Positions 27,101 to 39,900 of a stretch of DNA of 64,000 nucleotides are shown here, in pieces. The DNA is taken from NCBI GenBank assembly GCA_026874595.1, contig CM049316.1:35161339-35225338 (forward strand), written 5' to 3'. The position numbers were made by a program, and so were the translations under genes. The notes under the pieces were generated by a model. The model made no database searches, was not told where the DNA came from, and saw nothing but the letters and a program-made list of their open reading frames with translations. This DNA is from Sipunculus nudus. Its lineage: Eukaryota > Annelida > Sipuncula > Golfingiida > Sipunculidae. The first letter of the stretch is position 1; each line of letters begins with the position of its first letter.

Positions 27101-30100
27101 AAAAATCAATCATGTAATGAAGGTTTAGCCAAAAAAAAAAAACAAAAAATAAACTGTTCTACAGTTTACCCCTCATATTTTTGTAGACAAAGTTTTTTTT
27201 TGTGAATTTGCACCAGTTACCTGTATATTGTTAATTGGTTTTCTTGCCTTGAATCCTTTACCTATTTGAAAGATATCACTGAAATTGGATTGGAATTTGT
27301 GTTGTACATTGGCCCAACTTTGAGTATTTTTAAAGTACAATCTTTTATCCTTCCTGCAAGTTGGAAAAATTTCAATAAATTTTTGTTTCACAACCCATAA
27401 TTTTCAATAAGAGAAAAAACTGCCTGCTCCCTAATTTTTCTCCATAGAATGAGTTATTTTTTGGTGTTGCCCTGAATCGGACTGACAAATAGTGTGATAT
27501 TTCAATACTAAGGCCAAAAAATTAATTACATGTTTCTCAGGCACTTATTTTAAATGATGTGGGCTTTTAAATTTAATTTTTGTTATCGTGGCAAAAGCAT
27601 TGAATATTATAATTTCTTATGCACTCACATAGAAATGATAACCCATGATTAAAATATGAGATAATAAACAGTGTACAGGTCGAATTAATCAAAAGGATCC
27701 TCAAAATATGTGACATGTTAGCAGATTATGAAGTGACACTTGGGCAATAAACAAGTTTGCCCGAGAAACATAATTTTTTTGCCTTAATCAAGACATTCAA
27801 CAACTAACATATAAAAAAAACACCACCTCTCTTATATCATTCACAATCATCAGATTGTACACAAAACAAATATTGGTACTTGCACCAAAAAGGATATATA
27901 ATAATCATAAGAAAAAAAAAATATTCATGTTTTAAGCACACTGTGGTAACATAATACATGTCATTTTGCAAAAAATCCTGTTACAATCCATATTAAAGCC
28001 ACTAATCCATATTAAAGCCACTTGGGAATACTCATTTAAAACTCCATGAAACTTCAGTCTCTGATAATACATATTTTCAACATGGTCCTTGATATGATAA
28101 GAATTCTTCTCTTGCAGTCACTGCTGGTATGTAATGCTCAATTTTGACTAGGGGTGTATTGATTCACCTGTTCACCAATCCATCACAATACATAATTAAA
28201 TAACACACTGGTATCGTATAGTGTTGGGATTGATGATCGATTATAATTGATGATCGATGGGCTGAAGCAGACAATCAGATGATCAATCTTGCATTGCAAA
28301 GATTAAGTAAATTTTTTTCACAGAGGTTAGGCTTTGTAATAACAGAAAGTACACGGTCATGAAATTTATTTTAACAAATTTAAGAACAATCTGTGTTTAC
28401 TAATAGATTCACACCTAAGTTAATAGAGTTATTAGGTATATTAGCCAGAATGTTGGCTGATATCAATCGAGATAATCAACAGATTTATATTTGATCAGAA
28501 ATTTACTACTCCTTAAGGTCAAATAAATTTTTACTGATAATTAATAATGCAATTACAACTTATTCCCAACACTTCTAAAAACTGACAATATTATGCTATC
28601 GATGACTGATTATGATCTAGGAAGCTATTCCCAACATTAGCACCATCAGATGGTCCTGTTTCTATAAATTGACAATATTAGACTATCAACATAATGTCCA
28701 GCATTTAACCAGTGACCTCCATCATTTATTACTAGTCAGACTATAATATAATCAACATAAACCTTGGTAAAATGAAATTCTCCAATGCATTACAAGTAAC
28801 AGACTGCTATGTCTGTCAATATATATATACAACATGATGGCACAGAGACCAACTTACGTGGCAGGATTTTTTGAATGACTGTTACCCCTCTTAACTTACT
28901 ATTATGGATTGTACCGTAAAAAATCTGAATTTCATGTAAATGTGCTATAGTATAGTATGACTGGATAATAATGGAATCAATACTGCAGCAAATATTACCT
29001 GTGTCTTCACTGGTGGATCAGACTAATACAGCACTTAATATTTTGAGCTTTCTGATTGACTGACAAATCTACTGGTATTAGTAACCTGAGCGATTTGATA
29101 ATCATCTACTATTTAAATGACTTGGCACATATGAAAGTCGGATACATGTATTAGTAAAGATGTCAAAGGGCTGGACTAGCATACCTGGTGAGGAAATACT
29201 ACATTTTTATAGCCAACACAAGGAAAAAGTTATGATCTTATTTGCCACAGATTTCAGATATCCTAATTTTCTTTGATCATAGAGCAGGGTGAGCATTAGA
29301 GCTTGTTATAAATGACACAATTTTGCTGTTAGATTTTCTGATGCAAAAACAGTAACAAAATTAAATGTGACCCTGAGTAATTATGGTGTTGATATGATAA
29401 TAAAGCAGAGCTGTAAATGATTACACCAAGCAGAATCAATGCAAAGTACATGATGAATTTCTACTTTATCTTTAATAGTCTTTAATCATTTTCAGTCTTT
29501 GGAATCTCTTCACTTGGAGGGATACCATGTGCAAACCATGGTCATGCCAGTAAGGATGTAGAAATTCACTGGAGTACTAATACATCAAGGTATAAAGTAA
29601 AATATTGTATTGGTATCATCAGAAACCCTTATAATGCATTCATGCATTAACTATATAAGACAGTTCAACAGTCATGTTACATTTAATAAGCCACCTCTGA
29701 CATTAAATGACAGTAAATGACCAAGCACTTGTGAGGCTATGCATCTATGGCCGGAAAACTTCTTCTGATTGGCTAACAGCTGAACAATCAAACCAACTGC
29801 AGGAGCTGGTTCATTCTTTGTTTAACTCCTGAAGCACAGAGGTTATTGCATGGCACAGTGAACAAGAAGGAGCTATTACATGGAATCACAACTCAAGTAC
29901 TATAAATATACATAGTATATATCATGAATCATAGTGTGAATGAAGTATTGCAATATGTATCGTATCGTACTGCAAGTATCGTAACAGCTCTAAATGAAAA
30001 TGAGATTAACCATGTTTTCATTATTAGTTTCACATGAGGGTAGAGCAAGCTGTATCACAAACTCCTTATACAGTGGTTATACTCTGCATTCTATTTATGA

Positions 30101-30554
30101 TCCTTTCCACTTTAAAATTGCTTGCTATATCACGGTTGGCTTGGCACCCCCACCAGGAGGTTGGGAGAGAGCCAAGAAAATTCTGACCAATCATAGCAGG
30201 GTATTACATTGTGCATCACAGATGGAAAAGCAGAGATACCCAGCAGTGTTTAATGGAAGCCCTGGACTATACAACCACTGTAGCAGTTAACCACTTCATA
30301 AACAGGAGTATAGCTACATCACAGCTTCGAACTGAGATACAGGGGGTTTCTGGAAAAAGCATGGTAAAAATACATGTTGGGTTTACACAATGAATTCTGC
30401 ATTATATTGTTAAGTGGGTTACTTTGAAATAAATCAAGTGCTACCTTCTTCAGTAAAGCGGTCTTATATTTTACCTCTATAGTTAGACTATACAATTGGT
30501 AATACAGATATAAGTTTCTATGGACAAAAAAGTATGTCCTTTCCACACCAGTGA
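24190..30554. other. Intergenic region between TIMM21 and PDPR
   Basis: The two genes converge here. No conserved exon was found. Possible hAT remnants include a TAGGGGTGTATTGATTC start at about 28147 and a TATCGTATCG...CAGCTCTA end near 29993, plus GATCGAT-rich inverted motifs at 28220-28260 and AGTGTTGGGA / TTCCCAACACT pairs at 28221 and 28563. A C-run lies at about 26806. On the minus strand a weak ATTAAA (complement of 30249-30254) could serve PDPR as poly(A) signal. Confidence 0.45.
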
Positions 30555-30956
30555 TTATGTGATATTACCCTTTTTGTACCGCATTTCGAAAAGCTGCTCT
30601 GCCGGTGCAAGTTTTGGGGGATATATACTTGCTTTAGCAGGGAATCGTTTGCCTGCTATTTCAACCTCATACTTGGCATTTTTCAGAATAAAGTCATTAT
30701 TGATAATTTTGGGATCATTGGTGTTTTCGTCAAAATCCTGCACAAAACCAAGGCACACGTGTCGATCCAATGTGAACCCGTAAGATGCTGATGTTGTGAT
30801 ACCTGCATATTTTCCATTTCGGTATATGGGTTCACCTCCCCAAGGCCAAAGGTCATTGTCAAGGTCATGCTCCTCCAGAAGGAACTGTACAAGTCTTTTT
30901 CTGATGCCTTCTGCCTTCTGGCGTAATAAAGCTCCATGACCAATAAAGTTTCCTTT
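30555..30956 (-). CDS. PDPR: PDPR last coding exon
   Basis: Acceptor TACTTGCAG, then AAA GGA AAC; 402 nt ending in TAA. Encodes KGNFIGHGALLRQKAEGIRK, then LWPWGGEPIYRNGKYAGITT, YGFTLDRHVCLGFVQDF and EVEIAGKRFPAKASIYPPKL, the C-terminal GCV_T_C domain. The tail after KASIYPP is short and divergent, as in other PDPR proteins. Confidence 0.96.
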   Translation of the reverse strand, partial: KGNFIGHGALLRQKAEGIRKRLVQFLLEEHDLDNDLWPWGGEPIYRNGKYAGITTSASYGFTLDRHVCLGFVQDFDENTNDPKIINNDFILKNAKYEVEIAGKRFPAKASIYPPKLAPAEQLFEMRYKKGNIT

Positions 30957-33900
30957 CTGCAAGTAGAAGTACTCAACTATCAAAACTGGAAAGAATACTG
31001 CGCAACTGCTTCATTTTAATGTTCAAACTGGAATCTGAAAATGGTTCACAAATGGTAAGCCAAACTGACTTAGTTTTCTAAACAGAAAGAGATCTGTCCT
31101 TATGCTGCTATGGCCTATTACACTGAGTCATTGTATGTATCCAAATAAATCCTAAAATCAAATACTCCATTATAAAATGAACTTCTGCTATGCTAAAAAT
31201 CTGAATATCTGATTTTTTATATGAGGACCTGAGGCACACTAAATAGTTACTGAAACTGATGAATTGTAATAAAAAAAGGTTATCAACAAATTTGGAAACC
31301 TGCAGGGATTGATATTTAACAAAAATGCTGAAAGCCCATCTTACCATCTCTGTAGACATGCCTCAAGTCGTATGGCAGACATATTCAATTAGTCTCAACA
31401 GGCCATATGATAAAAAGCCCAGGAAAATTGCAAGTTTTCTATATGACTTATCAATGGCAAACAAATATTTAACATGATAACAAATTAATAACAATTCACA
31501 AATATATATACATGTATTACTCTTAAGTCTTATCTACCAAAGATTTCAAATATCCTAATTTTCTCTGTACTTAGAACAGGGTCAACATAAGAAATTTTCA
31601 GAAAAAATAACTCTAGGTCTAACTGGTACGATTTGTACCCCTCCTAATAGACATTCAGCTGGGCAGATGGTTGAATGGTCAGATGGTCTGACAGAAGGAT
31701 ATTGCTCAGCATGACAAAGTCAGCTGGGGTAAATTGCCTAATGCCTACCTCATATCTGACCCTGAAGTCTCGACCACATTCCAGTGGTGTTGTTTGAGGG
31801 CATAGCTCCAGGCCCCAATACGCAAAGAATTTCTCAATCCTCAGAGCACGGAGGGCGAAGTAGCCAACGTTCCTGATGCCGTAATTCTTACCTACAGACA
31901 TGAGGCTGTCGTAAACGTGCAGAGCATACTGAAATATGAGAAAAATATAAAGCCATCACATATCAGCCAATATGGAATGGTTGGAACAATATCAGTTTTT
32001 AATTTTACGATAATGACAAAAAATTTATTGTAGTATTTCTTGATATAATAATATCAATATCTGGTCGGGAACTCCAGCACTTTTCATCATTTCACATTTC
32101 TCAGTCTTCCCCCCCCCCCCCCCACCAAATTTTTGGGACTGTCTACAAACATACATTCGCAGTACAGTCACTTTGTTGAAATTTGTCATTTGAACATACC
32201 AATACCAATATATTTTTTTATACTTGATGTGGTTGGACCATGGTCCTCAGAGGGCCCCATATTTCTGGAAGTGCTGGACAAGTTTACACATCAGTATAAA
32301 ATTTTTAGTTAATATATTTAAAAAATATGACAAACAGAAACTTTAAAGAGATATTATAGATATATAATTTTGAAGTTAGTTTTCACATACTGTACTGTAA
32401 TTACATTAAGCTTCCAAATGCAGAGCTAAAGCTTGCTATATACATTGAGATCATTTAGTATTATTCTGTAGGTAGCTCACACATGCATGTATAGAAGTCT
32501 TTATAGTATATATTTTGTTTCTATTGTTCTAAGATGGGCTCTCTCTAATTTCTCGAGTCCACACCTCCTAGTCAGAATACAAGTCCAAGACCAGCAAATC
32601 AAAGTCCTAGTACCTAAAAAAAGTGGATGTGAGGCCTAAATCACTGGTGGTGAACCTACCTCAGACGGAATGTAGAGCATCCAGCCATCCTCTCCTGAGT
32701 GAGTCAGCCTCATGGCCTTGATGCTGCTGGCCTGGCCCACATCCATCCTCTGCAAGAGCAGGGAAATACAGCAACAGTTAATAAAGATGAATGATACATT
32801 ATGATCAAATTAGGCCAAAAAAATAACAAGGGATCCATGGGTCACATCGCTCAGCTGAATTTTGGAAAATATTAGTAAATGCAAAATATTTTTATTTCTT
32901 TTGGTTTTTCATGTATATTATCATTAGAAAAGCTACGAGAAAATGGCCCTGCTAAAATGAAACTGTAAAAATTATAGAATAATTGACATGAGCTAAACCA
33001 TTAAGTGATGCACCAAGGGAACAAAAAGGCCTACGGTAAGTGTTATATAAAAGTAACATTTCATAAACAAATAATGTGTGAAGGTAATTAAGTTTTCAAA
33101 AATTAAATATATGGCCATATGAGTTAAAAATTAATCCAACAAAGTTTGACCATTATTCCTAATTTTAATACTGAGTTAACAGTGTTATTCACACCTAGGC
33201 CCTGCCAACTTTAAGATATATAAATGAAAGGCTACAAAGTATTTATATCTTCTTAAATCTTGTCAGTTAGCACTTACATTAGATCCTAATATTTTATCAC
33301 ATTTGAATATTAGGATTAAATTCCTGAATGTTTTTCTTTAAAACAATCAAAATTGTCCAAGTCTCATCAAAAAGAATTTATTTAACATTAAAATTATAAG
33401 ATTCATCTTGTTTATTAGTCCTGTGTATTGAAGGGGTGGGTGGGGGGAGGGGTCTCCATTGTTACTGCTCGTTGCTGAAAAAAAATGTAAATTTTAAGAT
33501 TCATCTAGTTCATAGTACAGGTCTGTCAACAGAATGGGGGGGGGGGGGGGGGGGGGGAGGGGAGCGGGGGTTGCCAGAGAAAAAGGCTCCCTGTGGTATG
33601 GTATTAACTGCAGACAGCCTGATCAAGCTCAGCTCAGTGGAGAGAGCTGCACTGAATGACCTACAGTCACCAAAGTGGACTGCTTGACAATGTAAGGGAA
33701 TACAACAAGAGCCTCCAAAATAAATTCAATTACTAGCCTAATTTTGCAGCTTTAAATCCTTATGTGCATATGCTGTGAAAATTATATCCACAGTACTTAC
33801 AGGAAAAAAACGTGCTGTGGCCAAAGTTGGGCAAAATTTAAGGTACCAATTTTTATTTTTACTTATATTTTAAAAAATTTTAAAGATTTTGATCTAATTT

Positions 33901-36900
33901 TGGGTATACAATTTAATTTGATTAATTAAAGTTAAGCGATAAAATATTTTTCCTGATTTTTTACAAAGTCCATTATGTTCGGGCCTATAACTTAAAGGAA
34001 TTTATACCTAACAGACTTAATTTCTGGCATGTACATAGGAACTATATAGAGTAATATTTATGGTAAATATGAGGAAAAACAGATGAGTGGTTTTGATATT
34101 AGGCAGTCCTGAAGTGTGAAAATATGTTTTTAAAAAAAAAATTGAGGTTTTTCCTTAATTTCTCAAAGGAATAAAGTCGCAAAGACCCAGTTTTCAGCTT
34201 GGTAGGAGATCTTTGGGACATCTAACATTATGCCAACAGCCTGGGAACCATAGAGATATGCACTGAATGACCTACAGTCACCAAAGTGGACTGCTTGACA
34301 ATGTGAGAGAATACAACAAGAGCCTCCAAAAAAAATCAATAACTAGCCTAATTTTGCAGCTTTTATTTTCAAATTTCAGATTTAACAGATTAAATCCTTA
34401 TGTGTACATGCTGTGAAAATTAAATCCACAGTACTTACAGGAAAAAAACGTGCCGTGGCCAAAGTTGGGCAAAATTTAAGGTACCAATTTTATATTTTTG
34501 CCAATATTTGAAAAAATTTAACAGATTTTGATCTAATTTTTGGTTTACAATTAAATTTTGATTAATTAAAGTTGTATTACTGAAAAAAGTCCCTACCTTT
34601 AACGCTTTTGGTCTTAAGTGACCAAATATCTTTCCTGATTTTTTTACAAAGTCCATTATGTTTGGGCCCATTACTTTTTTAAAGTAAATAATACTGACTT
34701 AATTTCTGGCACCTACATAGGAACTATAAAGAGGAAAATTTATGGTAAATATGAAGAAAACCAGATGAGTGGTTTTGATATTAGGCAGTCCTGAAGTTTG
34801 AAAATAGATTTCTAATAAAAAATTGAGGTTTTTCCTGAATATCTCGAAGGAACGAAGTCCTATTGACCAAATTTTCCCAATTTTCATCATGGTAGGAGAT
34901 TTTGGGGGCATCTAACTGTATGCCAAATTTCAGATTCGTTTCAAATTTCGTAGGTCCAAGACAGACAGACAGACAGACGAAGAACGGACAATGGACCACG
35001 ACTATAGCTCAGATGACTTATAGTCAGCTGAGCTAAAAAGTAAGGCTCTCAGGCACCACCCACAGCAATTTTAAATCTACGCATCAAAAATTTTTTTTTG
35101 ATTTTCAATTGATACTTACCAATTTTAGCTCAAGCCGCTCGGACATTTCTTTCAAGAAGATAACTCATACAATTTTGATAAAATATCCTTTTTTATGTAG
35201 TTCTTTACTTGTTTAGCAAAATAAAGCTGTAATTATCATGTTTTCTCTTATCATTTGACAATTTTATTGAAACATACAAATAAATTAAAAAAACTCCGCC
35301 CCCACTGATTTTTTAACCAAACCTTTTTTTTTTTGCCTTAGCATATAACACGCAGACTGGCATGCAGATATTCTGAGAATCAGGATTGTTTGAAGTGCAC
35401 TGATAAACGTTCCATGTTTTCCTTGCAAAAGTCTATGTTCTATTTCAAAATATCAATTTAAAGATTCTGTTTATAATTTATTTTGTGTAACAGAAACGTT
35501 TAGGCTCTGTAGTTGTGTATCTAACACAAAGCAAGCATCCTTGTGTTGGACTTAAAATGTGTCATTACCAGAACTAGCTCGATTTGATCTGACTTGTAGT
35601 ATTGTTAGGCCCTGCCATAAATTGACCTCACCATGAACTTAAAATGACCTTAATAGCATATTCATTTATTGAACAATCATGAGCAATACTGTTCTGTGCA
35701 GCCAATCAGGTCGCCAATATTACTGTAAGCCATCAGTAGCCTTACGATAACATAATTTGCATAATTTGTGAGACCTCTCACAAACATAACATTTGTAGTC
35801 TGTACCCGTACCTTGCTCCTTAGTCAGCATGTTTTCCGGGATATTTTTTTATACAAAGGAGACAGTACAAAAATTTCTAGGCCAAAAGTTGCATGAGCGG
35901 ACTACTGAGTGAATGATAATGTCTTACCTGGTGCGTAATTCGTATGAGACATATTATCCAAAACATAGCAAAACAAATCACAATGACTGCCGTATAATCA
36001 ACACTTGAGAACAGAGATAGAGCGTTTCCAGTTGATGACAGCTTCAATGCGACATCATACGTCATCCACCTTTGAGACGTCATGATTGTGTTGTAAAGAG
36101 CTCATGCATTCATGGGCATGGAAAGCTGTCTGTGAGGGAGCGTTTTGGGGTCTCATTATCATAATTAGGTGAAAAGGGCGAAAAACAGATTTGTTGCGCG
36201 CACTTCAATTTCCCACTTACTGCCTAACAACAAGAAAAAATGATTTCCCAATTGAACATCAATACACATTTGTTTCATGGTTTCAATAACAGCTGAAATT
36301 AAACTTGCAATCTCCTCAGTATTGAACTGTTACACACCTTTCTGCAAGGGGAGTATACCAATGAATTAAGTAGAGATGGGGAAAAATAATGTCACATGCA
36401 TGGGAAACTGTAAACCTCACTTGGTGCTTTTGGAGTTGAGGGACTGAGAGCCAGAATTTTTTTACATTTGTTAAATGGGCCCACTTTGAAGAGTAACACA
36501 CTGGAACGGGATAAATGTAAACCTGTTAACACTGGTTACAAGGGCAATGAATGGTGTGTAGTCTGAGGCTTATATTGTAGGAACTCTGGCTGTATGGACA
36601 TAAGACTCAATATATGGAGGGCACTATAAATATTGAGTCCGATTAACTGGACTAGACCTAAACTTGCATGAAAATCAATGACTTAAAAAATGTAAAGAGA
36701 ATGCAATTGCGAGCCAAACCTTGAATGTCATGACAGGGAAGTCTTGTTTAGTGAGTGAGAGATCCGTCAGTTCAGACAAGAGTTCAGGGGATCGTGGGCC
36801 GATCACATTCAGAGCAGTGTACATTGACGTCACATCGCTGAGCTGTACTGAGCCGTCCGCTGGGAGGTGTTCTTCTAACCAACAGAATGCCCTGGTCTGC

Positions 36901-39900
36901 TGAGCTGTAGGGCCTATCATGAAATACCTGAAAAAAATCCATAGTAGACGTATATACTGTATTTCCATATTATGTAATATTTAGTAGTAACATTAAATTC
37001 ATACATTAATCAGGAAAAGTAGCATATGACATAACCTATGTTATATAATACTAAATTGTTATGTTATATCATAAAATATTACACAATACTGTATTATATA
37101 ACAAAATATTGAAATTTTTTATAGCATAACATATAATATAACATTATCTGACATGGTATTTCAATTAATTACTACTGCAACCTGCCGAACTATATCAATA
37201 ACTTTTAATACACTTATTTACATGCTAAATATTGAGAAAATGAAATATTGTGCATACATTATTTAATAAAATATCTAAATGACAAATCTCTGACATATTA
37301 TTCAGTGGAAAAATTTTAAGCTTTGGTCCTCTTAACATTAAGGTAGGGAGATGGGTTGGGGGGCTTTCGTTCATACCCCAGCAATCAGACTACCATTATG
37401 TGACAAGGCAATACAAAAGCCACAAATTTCTTGCATCATTATCTTATAAAAAAAAATTCTGTTATATAAAAAAGTTAACATTGCGTTTGGGGGGGTCCAA
37501 AGGGGGCTTTAATTTTTATGGTTTTTGTGCAGGAAATAATTAATATTTATCCAGACAAATGATCTATAAGACTGGGTAAAGAAACAACAGGTCTAACATT
37601 AAGTATACCTTTTCGATATCCTTTCAATATAAGGATAGGTCTATGAGCTGTTTTTTGCACTATCTACTGTACAAGGGTGAAGGAAACAATATGATAAGAA
37701 TGATATGATATTATGAAGCTTAACTAGATTTCAGGTTATACAAGCACAGGGTTAGGAATAATCCAGTAAGCTGTAACCTGTCATTAAGATTCAAGGGTGA
37801 ATCTCTGAAGTTATATCAAGATATCTCCATTTAACATTTGAGATAATGACAGGATTCGAACCAGTGAGTTTCCACTCTTAGACCAACACCTTAACCACAA
37901 GGTTACATCCTACCCCAAAAGAATTAAAATAGACCTTAATCAAGCCCTGATCAGAAAGGTTGGGGGTTTATAACTGACATTACTGATGAGTTTATCTCAT
38001 GATAAAAGAACTCTAAAAGAATCCTGTTTAAATCTTGCCTGTTGTCAGCTACTCTCACAAAACTGCAGTCGTTCTCGAACCCTCCGTGATGATTCTGCAT
38101 GCCCGTGTGGATGACACTGCCAACAGGCTGGTCCATCTCATTAGAGCAAACATACTGGAGGAAATCAACGACCTCAGTCCCAGCACTCTGAAAATATAGA
38201 AGATATATATATATATAAAATACATATAAAATAACAAGACTTAATACATGAAACTAACCCCTCACATCAAGCAACCTGAAATATACAACAGACATAGTGC
38301 ATGAAATCTACAACCTAAACTAGGGACCCAGGGGCCTCAACACTCAGCTGAATTTGTCTATAAGGATATTGATTAAGAAATTTTTCAGAATGACGGTCCT
38401 GTGACTTTAATCAATGACCCTCGTGACCAAAAAATCTGACAACTTATTATCCTTGATTTTGCAGCATTCAGATTATTGTAACAATCTTTTTAAAAAAGGG
38501 GGTCCAGTGACCTTGACCTCTGACCAGGTAACCTCAAAATCTACAGATTTCTTCCACTTTGGGCAAGTAAGCCATGTGTGAAAGATAGAAAGTTTGGGAT
38601 GAAAGTTTGTTTACAGTGCATCCACAATCAATTTACAGATGTAGCTCCTGAGATCTTCACCTTTGACCTCTGGACCCTGAAAATCTAAATGTTTCTTACT
38701 TAAGTGGTGGCTCATTTATAAATCAAGTTTGAAGCCAATCTGTCAATCCAAAGCAGATTTATCTACTATAAATTAATTTGTGAATGGTTGGACCCTGTGA
38801 CCTTGAATTGTTACCCTATGACCCCAAATAAAAAAAAAAGAATCTTCCCTTATTGGCAGGTGAATATTATATCTTATATATATATATATATATGTATATA
38901 TATTATATCTATTATCAAACCAAAGTGGAGTTATCATCTGGAAACAAATTTGTGAACAGATGGCCTTTGTGACCTTGACCTTTGACCTTGTGACCCCCAA
39001 TTCACTTATGCCCTCCCCATACTGGCTAGTCAGCTAAATGTGCAAGATTGAAAGTTTGGGATGAATAGCTTAGCTTAAAATGCAGCCATAATCTTTTTAA
39101 ATAAGCGAGTCTTGTGACCTTGACCTTTGACTTCATGACCCAAAAACTATACAGGTTCTTTCTTCAGTGGTGGACCATGTGTAAGTCATGTCTGAAATCC
39201 ATATGTCAATCCAACCTGGAGTTATCATCTTTAAACAAATTTGTGAGGAGGAACAGGTGAAGAGACAGACAGCTAGTTAGAGTGATCCACTTGTGATCAA
39301 TAAACATACCAGGTTTTGGGACACTAGATGGAGTCACAGCTGAGAAACTGACATGATTGTTGTCATTTTATAGTAAAAAATATAGAAGAATATTTGTTAA
39401 AATAAGAAAAAATACAGGTGGGGCCACCACTTAACAGGAACTGACAAAACCAGTCATGTCAATTTTCAAGGCAAGATTCATGACAATCCATGCATTAATA
39501 ATCAAAGTATTGCAGGTTTTGTATATTTTTTAAATTTTTCTTGGGGGTACTTTCAAGCCCAATAGCTCAAAGGATATAGGTAACAGTGAACTTAGTTCAG
39601 GTTTCCAAGGAGATTTTTTATTGACCTGTTTTTTATTTGCTCCCTGGATGTTCACCTAAAAGTTTCTAGGACCAGCAGTTACAATTTGTGCCCAGCTAAC
39701 AGTCAGCTGGACAGCAGGATGCCCTGAAGGATGATGGACAAAGCGCCATTCCTATACATCATGCAGTTGACTTACAGTCAGCTTGGCTAAAAAAAACACT
39801 GTGAAATATACAACAGACATAGTGCATGAAATCTACAACCTAAAAAAAAACACCTTGAAATATAAAAGAGATAAATTGTAAGAAATCTTCAACCTGGAAA

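Noticed and set aside
28147-29993. Single large hAT element from TAGGGGTG to CAGCTCTA
   Set aside because: The ends are only loosely similar and the flanking 8-mers do not match; it may be two unrelated remnants.
37850-37916. Functional tRNA gene
   Set aside because: Box A and box B are good, but acceptor and anticodon stems do not pair, and the copy sits in an intron as SINE heads do.
38270-39840. 45-bp direct repeat on both sides of the 38318-39790 element as a target duplication
   Set aside because: Similar diverged units continue after 39840, so the element landed inside an existing minisatellite.
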